From Chamaecyparis obtusa (taxonomy: Eukaryota > Streptophyta > Pinopsida > Cupressales > Cupressaceae): 64,000 bases of DNA. Every line of letters begins with the position of its first letter. The first letter of the stretch is position 1. Below the pieces are notes generated by a model that saw only the letters and a program-made list of their open reading frames with translations, had not been told where the DNA came from and made no database searches. Positions 22,741 through 33,650 of this stretch are shown piece after piece. The stretch is from positions 355,496 to 419,495 of the forward strand of contig BSBK01009263.1 in the NCBI GenBank assembly GCA_027943335.1, read 5' to 3'. Position numbers and translations under genes: made by a program.

Positions 22741-24222
22741 AAAGCTGATTGGATTATAGATAGTGGTTGTTCAAATCATATGACTGGAGACATGAGAAAG
22801 TTCACAAAGTTTAACAATTATGATGGAGGAGTTGTTAGAGTTGGAAACAATGCACCTTGTTTGATTAAAGGTATAGGATCTATTACTCTTGATGGAAAGA
22901 CTAATACTGATGATGTTTACTTTTTGGATGGTTTGAAACATAATCTTTTGAGTGTTGGACAGTTAGTTGATAAGGGATATCATGTTTGATTTACTAAGAA
23001 AACATGTGTGATAAAAGACAAAGATGGAAATTTTATTGGTATTGGATCTAGAACAAGAGGTAATGTATTTTAGTTGAATCCTACTGAGCTGACATGTTTG
23101 ATTACTAAGATTGATGATAGTTGGTTATGGCATAGAAGATTTTCTCATATAAACTTTGATAGCATTGTGAAAGTGAGTTCTACATTTGCAATAAGAGATT
23201 TGCCTAAAATTATGAAGCCTACTAACATGATTTGCAAGGAATGTGTGATGGCTAAATATAAGAGAAGTTCATTTCCTAGTAAGAAGTTTACTTCAATAGA
23301 GAAGTTGGAGATTGTTCATACATACTTGAGTGGTCCTACAAGGACTAGATGATTCTATGGAGAAAGGTATTTTATGATTCTTGTTGATGATTTTACAAGA
23401 ATGATGTGGATTGCATTTCTTAAAGAAAAGTTTGAAGCATTTGATAAGTTTAAGGTCATTAAGAATAAAGTTGAGAATGAATCTAGGATAAAGATTAAAT
23501 GTTTGAGATCGGATAGAGGAAGAGAATTTACTTCTAGAGAATTTAACACCTTTTGTGTAGTGAATGGTATTAAGAGACAATTTTCAGCCCCTAGGACACC
23601 TAAACAAAATGGTACTATAGAAAGAAGAAACAGGTTAGTGACTGAAGCAGCAAGAGCTATGTTATTTGAGAATGACTTAGTGAAGATATTCTGGAGAGAA
23701 GCAATAAACACAATAGTGTATACAATGAATAGAGTACAAATCATAGCAGACATAGACAAGACACCCTATGAATTATGGTTTGGACATGCACCCTCAGTTA
23801 AGTATTTCAGAATTTTTGGAAGCAAATGTTATACAAAGAGAGATGATGATATTGGAAAGTTTGATCCTAGAAGTGATGAAGGTATATTTCTTGGATATTC
23901 TTTGAAGAGTAAAGATTATAGATGTTACAATAAGAGAACTAAGATTATTGTTGAGAGCGCAAATGTTAAAGTTGATGAAAAGTTCAAAATTCAGGAAAGA
24001 ATGCTTGATTATGAATCAAATGAAGGAACTCATCCTAGACCTAACATTGAGACTACTAAATTATTCTATGAAATTGACAGTGACTTGTTCAATGAAATCC
24101 ATAGTGAGATCATTGAAAAACTGACACTTGAAGTGAGATATGAGATAGTGACACCTAACAATAATTTATCAAGAAATCATCCTGTTGAGCAGATTATTCG
24201 AAGCATAGATAGAGGTGTTTAG
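22741..24222 (+). pseudogene. Copia-2 protease and integrase
   Basis: The protease has WIIDSGCSNHMTG (about 22750-22788). After TGA 22987-22989 and TAG 23071-23073 the gag-pre-integrase box (WLWHRRFSHIN, CKECVMAK) follows. The integrase core then shows LVDDFTRMMW, RSDRGREFTS and QNGTIERRNR, that is the D, D and E residues, with FGSKCYTKRDD and GIFLGYS beyond. Additional stops are TGA 23350-23352 and TAG 24220-24222. The reading frame never changes. Confidence 0.92.
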
Positions 24223-25218
24223 ACTCAAAATAAGGTACAAGAACAATTATGTTTGATTTCTCAAATTGAACCTAAATCTACTAGTGAAGCTTATGAAGAT
24301 GAAAATTGGATTAAAGCTATGAAAGAAGAACTAGATCAAATTGAAAAGAACAAAACATGGGAATTGGTCCCTAGACCTAAAGATAAGAATGTTACAGGAA
24401 CAAAATGGGTATTCAGAAACAAGATGAATGAACAAGGAGAAGTAGTAAGGAACAAAGAAAGATTGGTATGTAAAGGATACTCACAGCTAGAAGGAATTGA
24501 CTATGAAGAAACTTTTGCACCTATAGAAAGAATTGAAGCAGTAAGAATGTTTTTGGCCTATGAAGCTTACAAGAAGTTCAAAGTATATCAGATGGATGTA
24601 AAGTCAGAATTTTTGAATGGAGAGTTGGAAGAAGAAGTCTACATTGAGCAGCCTGAAGGTTTTCCTTTGACTCAAGAAGGAGACATGATAACACAGAACA
24701 GTGATGGTATCTTTGTTAATTAGACAAAGTACTTGAATGATTTGTTAAAAAGATTTGGAATGGAGAACTGTAAACTAGTTGGAACACCTATGGTAACTGG
24801 ACATAAATTATCTAGCATAGATGAGACTCCTACAGTTGAACAAAAGAAGTATAGATCTATGATTGGAGGATTGTAGTACTTGACACATAAAAGACCTGAT
24901 ATAACACATTCAAGTAGAATTGTAGGAATATTTCAATCTAAACTAAAAGAATCACATTATCCACCAGTAAAGAGGATACTAAGATATTTAAGAGGCACAA
25001 TTGAGTATGGATTGTGGTCTGAAAAATGTGATGATTTTACCCTATGTGCATATACAGATGTTGATTGGGGAGGCAATGTTGATGATAAAAAGAGCACCCG
25101 TGGTGGAGCTTTTTTCCATGGAGGAAGATTGGTTTCTTGGCTAAGCAAGAAGCAGAATTGTATTTCACAACGGACAATAGAAGTAGAATATGTAGCAGCA
25201 ACAAACAATTGTAACTAG
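24223..25218 (+). pseudogene. Copia-2 reverse transcriptase with catalytic deletion, and first part of RNase H
   Basis: RT starts with [20 protein letters not shown] and reaches [12 protein letters not shown] and [12 protein letters not shown]. At about 24688-24693 the text jumps from EGDMI straight to QNSDGIF. The expected segment between them in copia RTs (GLKQAPR..W and the YVDD catalytic box, roughly 100 residues) is missing, with the frame preserved. TAG stops at 24721-24723, 24874-24876 and 25216-25218 follow. RNase H begins TDVDWGGNVDDKKST and continues to the Tat insertion. This copy cannot encode a working RT. Confidence 0.92.
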
Positions 25219-25248
25219 ATCATTTGGATGAAGCAAATGCTGAAGGAT

Positions 25249-25253
25249 ATTGG
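25249..25253. repeat. Target-site duplication of the Tat element, left copy
   Basis: ATTGG, repeated exactly at 39499-39503; it lies inside the Copia-2 RNase H codons. Confidence 0.93.
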
Positions 25254-26257
25254 TGTACACACAAAAGTAGTGCACTTCTCTAAGTCATTACATCAAAGGA
25301 AATCGATGAAAGGGAAACCTTCAATAGCGACCTAGAGCTCTCTATGTATGGATTTGCAAGATTGTAAAATTGCTCTCAACTATAGCTAATAAACTTAATG
25401 ACCTTGCTAGTCAACCACACAATGAGAGATTCAAGTGAAGACAAGGGCAAGAGTGCCAATATCCCCAAGAATCAAATGAAATGCAATGCAAGTAAGCTAA
25501 GAATGGGAATAAAAATATGAAAGCTATGCTATGAAGATGAAAGTACAATCTAAACTATGAAATGGAAATAACAAGTGTTACAATCCTTCCTATTAAACTA
25601 GATGAGTTATTCTAAAGCATGAAAGGAAATCTAAACTATGAAAGCATGAAATATGAAGCTACTATGAAAGAATGAAAACTAAACTATGAAGTAATGAAGA
25701 AAGCCAAGATGTGATGCAACAATGATGTCAAAAAGCTTCAAAGTCTTCAAGAATTCCTGCAGCATAAAGTTAGCATAAAAGTGAATGACCTAGAATGAGG
25801 AAGAGAGCTCTTCTTTTATAGGAAATGAGGAGAAATGGACCATGGAGATTAAGAGGCAAAAGTCTTAATCAAGGGTGGATCTTGAAAGAGGAGCAATCCA
25901 TGTGCACAAGTATCCTCCAAGAGGAAAATAAGAGTTGACTTTTGTGTCCATATGAGACAAAAAGTTCTTTTTCCCTTTTTATAAAATAAGAATAATACTT
26001 TATTTGTGCAACTCAGGATAAGAGGAAAAGTGGGGGCTTTTTTTTTAATGAAAGGGGAGGAAATATTCCTTTTAATAAATAAAGACTTTAGGATAAAATG
26101 GTTAGCCCAAGGAATAATCAAATAAATGATAACATAGGATTTGTTCAAGGAAATTGATATAATTGAAAATGTTGATTTTTGAAAATATTGATTCAGAGAT
26201 TTGATAAATTGTTGAATGGTGGCCCAAAGTCTAGGTGACCATTTTAGGGTGCATACA
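25254..26257 (-). repeat. Tat 3' LTR
   Basis: 1,004 bp, plus strand TGTACACACAAAAG..GGGTGCATACA; partner of 38494-39498. Confidence 0.95.
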
Positions 26258-26270
26258 TTTGCCCCTCTTT
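26258..26270 (-). other. Tat polypurine tract
   Basis: On the minus strand AAAGAGGGGCAAA directly precedes the TGTATGC start of the 3' LTR; it primes plus-strand DNA synthesis. Confidence 0.85.
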
Positions 26271-28225
26271 GACTAATGTGTGATCATTCTGGGAACACAT
26301 GTGGTCAGAGAAGAATTGAAATGTGAGTTCATTTTGGGATCACAAAACAACTCAAACATGTGTTCATTTTGGGAGCACGCCCAGACAAAAATAAACAAAA
26401 GATTCTGGACATGAGTTCATTTTGGGATCACATCCAAAATAAGAGATAAAAATCTCAAGTTGAGTGAAAGCTCATAAAAAGATAGCTGAATCAAGAAAAT
26501 CAAGGATTAAATCCAATAGGTACTGCCCCCTCGGAATCAAAATCAAAATCAGGTAGAGGAGAACAGCAGATTGATAAAAGATGATCAAATCATAATGAAA
26601 TCATAATCGAAGATAAGGGATAATAGAATAACCATTAGGCAATGAAAACATGCCCTAGTGATGAATGAGAAGAAAAGAAATGGGGTGAATGGAAGACTAG
26701 AAGTGTGAAAGACATGAAAAGGAAGAAATTCCATCAAAGATCGAAGAATTATGCCTCAAAAAAGTTAGTCAACTGCACAGAAGAAAAAGAAATTTTTGAA
26801 ATGCAATTTTTACTATCAAGATGACCTCGGATTTCAATTTTGAGTTCAAAAATGGATCCAGGATGTCGAAATTAGCTAGGGGTGCAATTTTCACATAATT
26901 TTGAGGTGTTTTGAAAATTAGGTCAAAAAGTCAAAATGCTATAGACAAGAAGCAAAAGAGATGATCGAGAAAAGGAAAGGATGAGCACAATTGACCAACA
27001 AGTCCTCAAAAGATAAAAGGAGAGCTCTCTCCATTTGAAAAGTGCAAAAACTAATCTAACATGAACCTAAAAGTGCAAACTACTATGAAAAAGTGGTTGA
27101 CTTGCAAGGTCACAATGCTAATAGACATCTAATAATCATCATCGAGATTTATTGGTAGTGTTGTAAGATCGTACAATACACACTAGTATGACTATGTGAA
27201 TCTAAATATGATCTATATCAGATAGATATGTGGGAATCCCACCTAGGCATCAAAGACATGTAGGTCAAGATGACTAGTGTAGTGAGATTACCTAAGTTTG
27301 ATATGGCGAGATTATGCTTGCATCATGACATAAGAAGGTCAAGATGGCTATAAGCATGCACTTGCAACATAGTGAAGGATAATACCTTGTAGATCCTAGG
27401 TTTCAAGTGGATCAAGCATAAATGCTAATGACAATTAGGACCAAAAAAATATACCCACAAGAAGATAAAGAAATAAAACATGTTCTCATACCCTCAGTCT
27501 TCTAGCTATGCATCATCAAAAACTTCTCAGGGAGAGACCACTCATCAAAGAAATCCTCATAGACAACACATAAAAAAAAAAAAAGTCAACATATCTCAAT
27601 TGAGTTGAGTGTTTAAGTGCGTGTGTGTAGGTCATAGAATCAAACTTTTGAGTATCACATCTACTAGTGAGAAATACCATATCATTCTAGACTGTGGGGT
27701 AGGATATCTAATAAGTGTTGAGAAACACTTGATGCTAGGGTAGTGTTAAAAAACACAGTTTAGGATGGTGTTGAAAAACACCATTTGCAAGGTTTCCTAA
27801 AGACCAATGCATCCTAGAGGCCAAAGCTAACACAGTTATGCCCCCTAGAAAAAGACAAAGACCAATTCCAAACCAAGGAAACAAGGTCAAGGCATGATGG
27901 AGAAAGGTGAAGTGTCAAGGATGCATGCTAATAAATAAGGGTGCAAAGGCCTCAAGTAGCACTTGTTTCCAGGTTTTCACCACTTGGAGAGATTTTGAAC
28001 TTTTCAATTTTTTTGTATTTTTTCTACCAAGGCGTCTATTTCCAGGTTTTCACCAAGGCACTTTTTCTATTTTTTTTTGAATTTTTTTGCATTTTTTTAT
28101 TTTTTTGTATTTTTTCAGGACTTTATATGCTTTTTATGATTTTTTCAGCATCATATATGAATTTTTTTGGTATTTTCTCAAGATCATAAAATATGTACAA
28201 AGGATGCCCCTAGACAGAATAGGCA
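26271..28225 (-). other. Tat 3' untranslated region with short repeats
   Basis: No coding motif. About four copies of a 19-bp motif like GAGTTCATTTTGGGATCAC lie at 26281-26425, and three small hairpins at 27714-27782. A T-rich stretch at about 28000-28170 repeats ATTTTTTTG/CATTTTTT. Confidence 0.7.
27714..27782. repeat. Three successive mini-hairpins
   Basis: AGTGTTgagAAACACT (27714-27729), AGTGTTaaaaAACAC (27742-27756) and GGTGTTgaaaAACACC (27767-27782): the same stem core, spaced about 26 bp, with matching changes in both arms of the third. Confidence 0.7.
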
Positions 28226-29620
28226 TCATGGGTAGAACTTCTTGAGGTACAAAATATTGATGGGATCAGGGAGTTGTTCTCCATCCTCATCAGATAACAA
28301 GTAAGCACTTGTCCCAAAAGTAGTTGTGATGACATATGGCCCAAGCCAATTAGGTTTAAAATTACCCTTTTGCTCTCTATTTTGTTGGTTCTTAGGATTC
28401 TCTTGCAAAACAAGATCACCTACTTGAAACTCTCTAGGGTGAACCTTCTTGTTAAATGCCTTTGACATACGCTTCTGATACACTCTCATATGATCAAATG
28501 AGGCCTTGCACTTCTCATCTAGAATTTCTAAGTCTTGTAACCTCATGTCATGATAATCATCATTTGTTATCAAACCTTTGAGAGAGATTCTAAGTGAAGG
28601 AATCTCTACTTCTAAAGGTAATACTACTTCAGCACCATAAGTGAGGGCAAAAGGAGTAGCCCTTGTGGGAGTACATATACTCATTCTATAAGCCCATAAG
28701 GCTGAATTGATTTCTAAGTGCTAGTCCCTACCATTCTTGTGAATTGTTCTATGGAGAATCTTAAGAATGGTTTTATTAGAAGCCTCTGCTTGTCCATTTC
28801 CTTGTGGGAAGTAAATGGAGGACCAATGCTATTTTATCTTGAATTTCTTGTGAAGGTGTGTAAGGTCCTTATTTTTGAACTGACCTCCATTGTCAGTGAT
28901 TATCTCAGAAGGTATCCCAAACTAACAAATGATGTGATTCAATATGAACAAACAGATTGTCTGTCCTAAAGCAATAGATAGTGGAATGACTTCTATCCAT
29001 TTGGTAAAGTAGTCAGTAGCAGTAATAATGAATTTATGTCCACTTGATGAGTTGGGATGAATCTACCCAACAAGGTCAAAGGCCCAGCGCTGAAATGGCC
29101 AATGAGAAATAGAAGGAATAAGCTCCCTAGCTGGAGCATGAATTAGGTTTCCATGTTTCTGACACTTTTCACATGATTTGGCAAAATCTATAGCATCCAT
29201 TTGCATTGTGGGCCAATAATACCCCACCCTAAGCAACCTTCAAGCCATGGCAAGACCATTAGAATGTCCTCCACAAATACCCTCGTGAATGTCAACTAAC
29301 ACTTGGTCAGACTCATCCTTTTCCAGGCACCTAAGAAGTGTCCCATCTAAACCCCTCCTATATAGATCACCAGAGATAAGGGTATGGTGAGAGGTGTTAT
29401 AGACAAGGTTTCTTCTTTCAGAATGGTTAAATGTATCAGGGATGATGCCATCATGGAGGTATGAGTAAATAGCACCATAGTGGGATGAGTCATGGCTAAC
29501 CAGGGTACAAATGACATGGTTGTTTGAGGAGTCAAAAATGGGGTGACGTAGCTCTTCCACCAGGAATTCAAATCTTGATTCGTGTTGTTCCAATTGAAGG
29601 AGTGAAGCTAATGTAGCCAT
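28226..29620 (-). pseudogene. Tat integrase
   Basis: The upper part (29620-29240) carries the H-H of the zinc finger (VDIHEGICGGHSNGLAMA). After a stop the matching YYWPTMQ and CEKCQKHGN follow on the minus strand near 29220-29170. The core region (29170-28700) shows WAFDLVG, a TDYFTKW segment and ITDNGGQF. The C-terminal part (28684-28226) contains TPFALTYGAEVVLPLE, FQVGDLVL and KPNWLGPYVI, typical of Tat integrases. Broken by stops near 29238 and 28685 and others. Confidence 0.9.
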
Positions 29621-29683
29621 AGCATCTGTTCCCTTGTTTTCTACTCTAGGGATCTATTGAAATGTCACAAATGTGAAGTAATG

Positions 29684-29970
29684 TCACAATGAATCAACCA
29701 TCTTTTTGTAAGGTATCAACTTATCATCCTTAGTTTGGTACTCTTCATTTACTTGGTTGATAATTAATTGTGAATCCCCAAAGACATGCAACTCTATTAT
29801 ATTCCACTCTATAGCCATCTTAAGTCCATTGGTTAGAGCCTCATATTCTTCAATATTATTTGTACATGGAAAAAAGTTTGTAAGACTTATGTATGTTGTA
29901 CCCACGAGGAGAGATAAATAATACTCCAGCTCTTGATTCATTTTGCATATTTGATCCATCAAAGAACATT
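29684..29970 (-). pseudogene. Tat second (archaeal-like) RNase H
   Basis: The segment reads FPCTNNIEEYEALTNGLKMA, ELHVFGDSQLIINQVNEEY: the TNN-EYEAL and GDS-L-I-Q motifs of the aRNH domain characteristic of Tat elements. The first catalytic motif (FFDGS) is present near 29965-29950 but in another frame, showing a frameshift at about 29880-29950. Confidence 0.85.
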
Positions 29971-29972
29971 TT

Positions 29973-30560
29973 CTAGGTACGCGTGGTCATGTACATGATA
30001 TGCTCATCTGGGAATTCCACTTGAATAGGCATGCTATCCTTGACTGGGAAATTAGCAAGTTGATCTACAATAGCTTTCCCTTTTATACCCTTACACTCAA
30101 TGTACTCTATATCAAATTCTGACAAAACCATCATCCACTTAGCAAGTCTACCCATGAGAGCAGCCTTACTAAGAAAATACTTAAGAGGATCAATTTTTGC
30201 AACAAGATGTATAGAATGGGTAAGCATGTAGTGTCGCAACTTTTAGGAAGAAAACACTATCGCAAGACAAGATTTTTCAATACTATTATAATTTATCTCA
30301 TAAGATACTAGAGTACGACTAATGTAGTAGATGGCTCTTTCCTTCCCAGTATCATCATGTTGAGCCAACAATGCCCCCAAGGAAGATTCTATCACTGAGA
30401 TGTACAAAATTAATGGTTTTCCTAGAATAGGAGGCATTAAAATTGGAGGATTAGCCAAGTATTGCTTTATTTGATCTAGGCTTTTTGGCAATCCTCATTC
30501 CAAGCACATGTGGCTCCCTTATGCAATGTCTTGTTGAATGGTTGTGCTCTATCTGCAAGC
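29973..30560 (-). pseudogene. Tat RNase H and RT connection
   Basis: Contains LIKYLANPPIL-like connection, PLILYISVIESSLGALLAQHD (RNase H start; the first Asp of the usual Y-S motif region is not clear), AIYYISRTLVSYE and YNSIEKSCLAIVF, then after a stop at about 30240 HSIHLVAKIDPLKYFLSK and MGRLAKWMMVLSEFDIEY. Standard Tat/gypsy RNase H; frame differs from RT, so at least one indel lies near 30490-30590. Confidence 0.85.
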
Positions 30561-30589
30561 TATGAAATAAACCTTCGTATGGATTATTG

Positions 30590-31288
30590 TCATCCTTGAA
30601 GACTTCTCATCTGATTAATGTTTTTAGGAGGTGGCATATCTAATATAGCTTGAACCTTTTCAGGATCCACCTCTATTCCTTTGGCTGAAATTATGAATCC
30701 TAGAAGTTTACCTGAGGTAACCCCAAATGCACACTTTTTTGGATTCAATCTTAACTGAAACTGCTGCATTTGATCTAGAATTACTTCCAAATCTTCTAGG
30801 TGTATATCCCTTCACTTAGACTTGGCCAAGGTATCATCCACATAATCCTCCATGTTTTTATGCATCATATCATGAAATATTGTGGTCATAGCTCTTTGGT
30901 ATGTGGCTCTTGCATTTTTTAATCGAAATGGCATGACATTCCAACATTAGGTTCCCCATGCACATGTGAAGGCTATTTTTTCTTAATCCTCAGGAGCTAT
31001 TTTTATTTGGTTATAACTGAAAAAACCATCCATTAAAGAGTATATCTCATAGCCTGCAGTCATATCCACTATCATGTCTATGTTAGGGAGTGGAAAGTCA
31101 TCCTTTGGGCAAGCTTTGTTAAGATCTCTGAAGTCTATGCATACATGAATGAACCCATCATGTTTTGAAATTGGAAAAATATTTGAGATCCACTCAGCAT
31201 AGTCGATAGCTCTAATAAATCCTACTCCTAAGAGATTTTTTAATTCAGCCTTAACAAGGAGAGCTATGTGAGGATGCATTCTTCTCAA
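30590..31288 (-). pseudogene. Tat reverse transcriptase
   Basis: The first part (31288-30983) reads HPHIALLVKAELKNLL, AEWISNIFPISKHDG, DFRDLNKACPKDDFPLPNID and SLMDGFFSYNQIKIAPED. Past a stop, MPFRLKNARATYQRAM and the catalytic box EDYVDDTLAKS (about 30855-30825) follow. Then come RLNPKKCAFGV, GKLLGFIISAKGIEVDPEK and the RSLQG end. The sequence is a textbook Tat RT with four or more stops. Confidence 0.92.
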
Positions 31289-31495
31289 CTTCTATTTTAC
31301 TGGTTTAATTCCTAGAGCTATAGATAAGTGATGCATAATGAGATTAGTGTCAAGCCTTGGCATGTCTGAATATGTCCAACCAAAATTGATTTTCATCTTT
31401 TGTAAGAACTTTGTGTATGCCTCTTTTTCTTGCACTGACATAGACTGAGCTAGATGTATCACTTATGGAGCCTCTTCCATATTCAAATGTACTAG

Positions 31496-32317
31496 TTATG
31501 TAGGCTCAATAATAACTGATGACCTGTCTTGGAAATAACTTGGCAGGTTATTAAGTACTCCATCCTTAGGTGCCTCAAAGAGGTTTTTACCTTCAGATAC
31601 ATCTTTTATTTTTACTATTTTGGGTTCTAACACTGCCACAAAGTGGTTTTCACCATCAGAACCATTTCTCTTTTGTTTCATTTTTTTATTTTTTTGATTG
31701 AGGTACTTATATTCTGGCTTTATCATACTTGTTGTATGTTCACTAGTGGAAGAGACTACAGATTCAAGAGCATTCAAGTAGTAGGCAATCTTGTAGTCAT
31801 TGTGAAAAGTGAGGAGCTGAGGCTCTTGAAAAAGTTGTGACTAATCAATAAAATGATGGTTTACAAGGGGTAGGTCAATGACTGGTTCAACATTATTGAT
31901 ACGAAAGGCATTATCTCTAGTGATTGCACAGTTGGGATCTATCAGGTCTCCTTCTAAGATACCCGAATTAGGACTCATTCTACCAAATGAAGCATCATCC
32001 ACTAAGGTAATTTGAGGAGTCCAATCCTCTAGTCCTACACTAGGCTCGTTGGTCACATCAGGTTGAGTACTATAGGTATGGATGACATCCATGTCCAAAT
32101 CAACTATTTCATCTGAAAGAGAGTCCCACTCAAACTCATGTGAATCTATTTTTGAATCTCTGCTGGGATGTTTACACCAAGAAGGCTTGGGATGCCTTGA
32201 TGTAGAAGCTTTGTGATTGTGAAGAGTATCACCTTTTCTGGTGTTTGTATTTTCAGCTGCTAAATCATCTAAATCCCCCCAAAGGAGATTGGTGGAAGGC
32301 ACCCAATCATCAATCAT
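31496..32317 (-). pseudogene. Tat protease-RT spacer, function unknown
   Basis: Two open pieces (32317-31841 and 31777-31496) in the frame of RT. They are acidic, with no domain I recognise. Long spacers here are usual in Tat polyproteins. A TAG near 31841 and others break it. Confidence 0.65.
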
Positions 32318-32376
32318 GTCTTGCTAGTTTTGAAGATTGGGTGTATAATCTGAGTCACTGCCACTATCTGTCGTAG

Positions 32377-33290
32377 CTAGATAGGGACATTGGTCTTCTT
32401 TTCCTGATCAAAGTCTAGGCCAACTGTTGACTTAGTCCTACGACCAAAATGAGCATGGTTGAGTGGTTCAGCCTTGGCATCTAACCTATGACTGAGAGGG
32501 CCATGACCTGAGTAGCCCATGTTTTTAACCAAAGTATACCCTCTCCTGTAGGTTTTAGGAGATGGCACAAAATTCTCATTCTGTTGATACTTTTCTTCTG
32601 TATAAATCCAATCTCTAATGGCTACCTCCTTTTTATCCTCATGAATAGGTACCGAGGACTCTACAAACTTTCCAAACAAGGTCATAGATAAGGATGAAGG
32701 TTTCCCCTCAGGTGAAGGTTTTCCATAAAACCTATGCGAGATTGGCATTTTTGTGAAAGAATCCATTTGGTAGTCTCCCATGCCAAGGTCTATGGACTTA
32801 AACTTACTCTTACACTGCTCAAGAGTAGCATCAAAATTATCATCCTCTCTATTCAAAGGGACATGAGAGCCAGCTAAAATTGCATTAACAAATAATGTGA
32901 TATCCCCTAGTATGCATACTTCAACTCCGTTGTAAGGGAACTTAACACATTGGTGGTAGGTAGATGGAACCACTTGCATGTCATGAATCCATGGCCTACC
33001 CAACAAGATATTATATGCCAAAGGTTCAGCATCAACAATCTAGAACAAAATGTCCTTTTCCATAGGACCGATCCTAACAGGAAGAACAACCAATCCCTTA
33101 GAGCTTTGCTCTGCTTCATCATAGGCTTTAATTGTGATCTTCTTCCTAGTGTCAATTATTTTCTCAAAATATCCCAAAGCTTTCAATAGACTCAAATAGA
33201 AAATATTCAGCCTAGCACCCCCATCTATTAATAGGTGCCTAACATAGGTTTTATGGATCATGACCTCAATATGAAGGGCCAAATTGTGCG
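32377..33290 (-). pseudogene. Tat aspartic protease
   Basis: VRHLLIDGGARLNIF near 33235-33195 corresponds to the LxDxG(S/A) active site (DGGA here, often DGGS), followed by GYFEKIIDTRKKITIKAYD and ALxIGPMEKDILF. After a stop, [20 protein letters not shown] and [10 protein letters not shown] (33020-32940) complete the fold. The rest to 32377 is low-similarity polyprotein. Confidence 0.85.
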
Positions 33291-33650
33291 GATGACTTAA
33301 TGCTTTATCATCCTCTTATAAAAATGTGACGTAATGAGGGCTAGAAAGGTGATTGACCATGTTCTATAACTGATCAACATCTATGTCATTAGGAACATTA
33401 GTGGCTCGCAAGGCATCCTCAAGGACACTCCTGTGTCTAGGAGACAATTCTAAGAGCTCAAAAATGGAAATCTGCATTGGCATTCACTGTAACTGATCAA
33501 CAAGGTTGTAACTCATATCAGGACCAACTACAGATTTGGGAGGAACACTTTTGGACACTGGTTTCTTGGATTTGCTAGAATTAGGACCCTAATGATAATA
33601 GCACCTTGGGACTGACTCCTAGTAATAACATTAAGAGGTTGAGATGGCCT

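Noticed and set aside
26271..26430. Repeated 17-19-bp motif considered as a CRISPR array
   Set aside because: Spacing is irregular, repeats are few and degenerate, and the setting is a plant retrotransposon.
27941..28189. Hydrophobic 82-codon frame rich in Phe
   Set aside because: Comes from a T-rich tract in the Tat 3' UTR; not a membrane protein gene.
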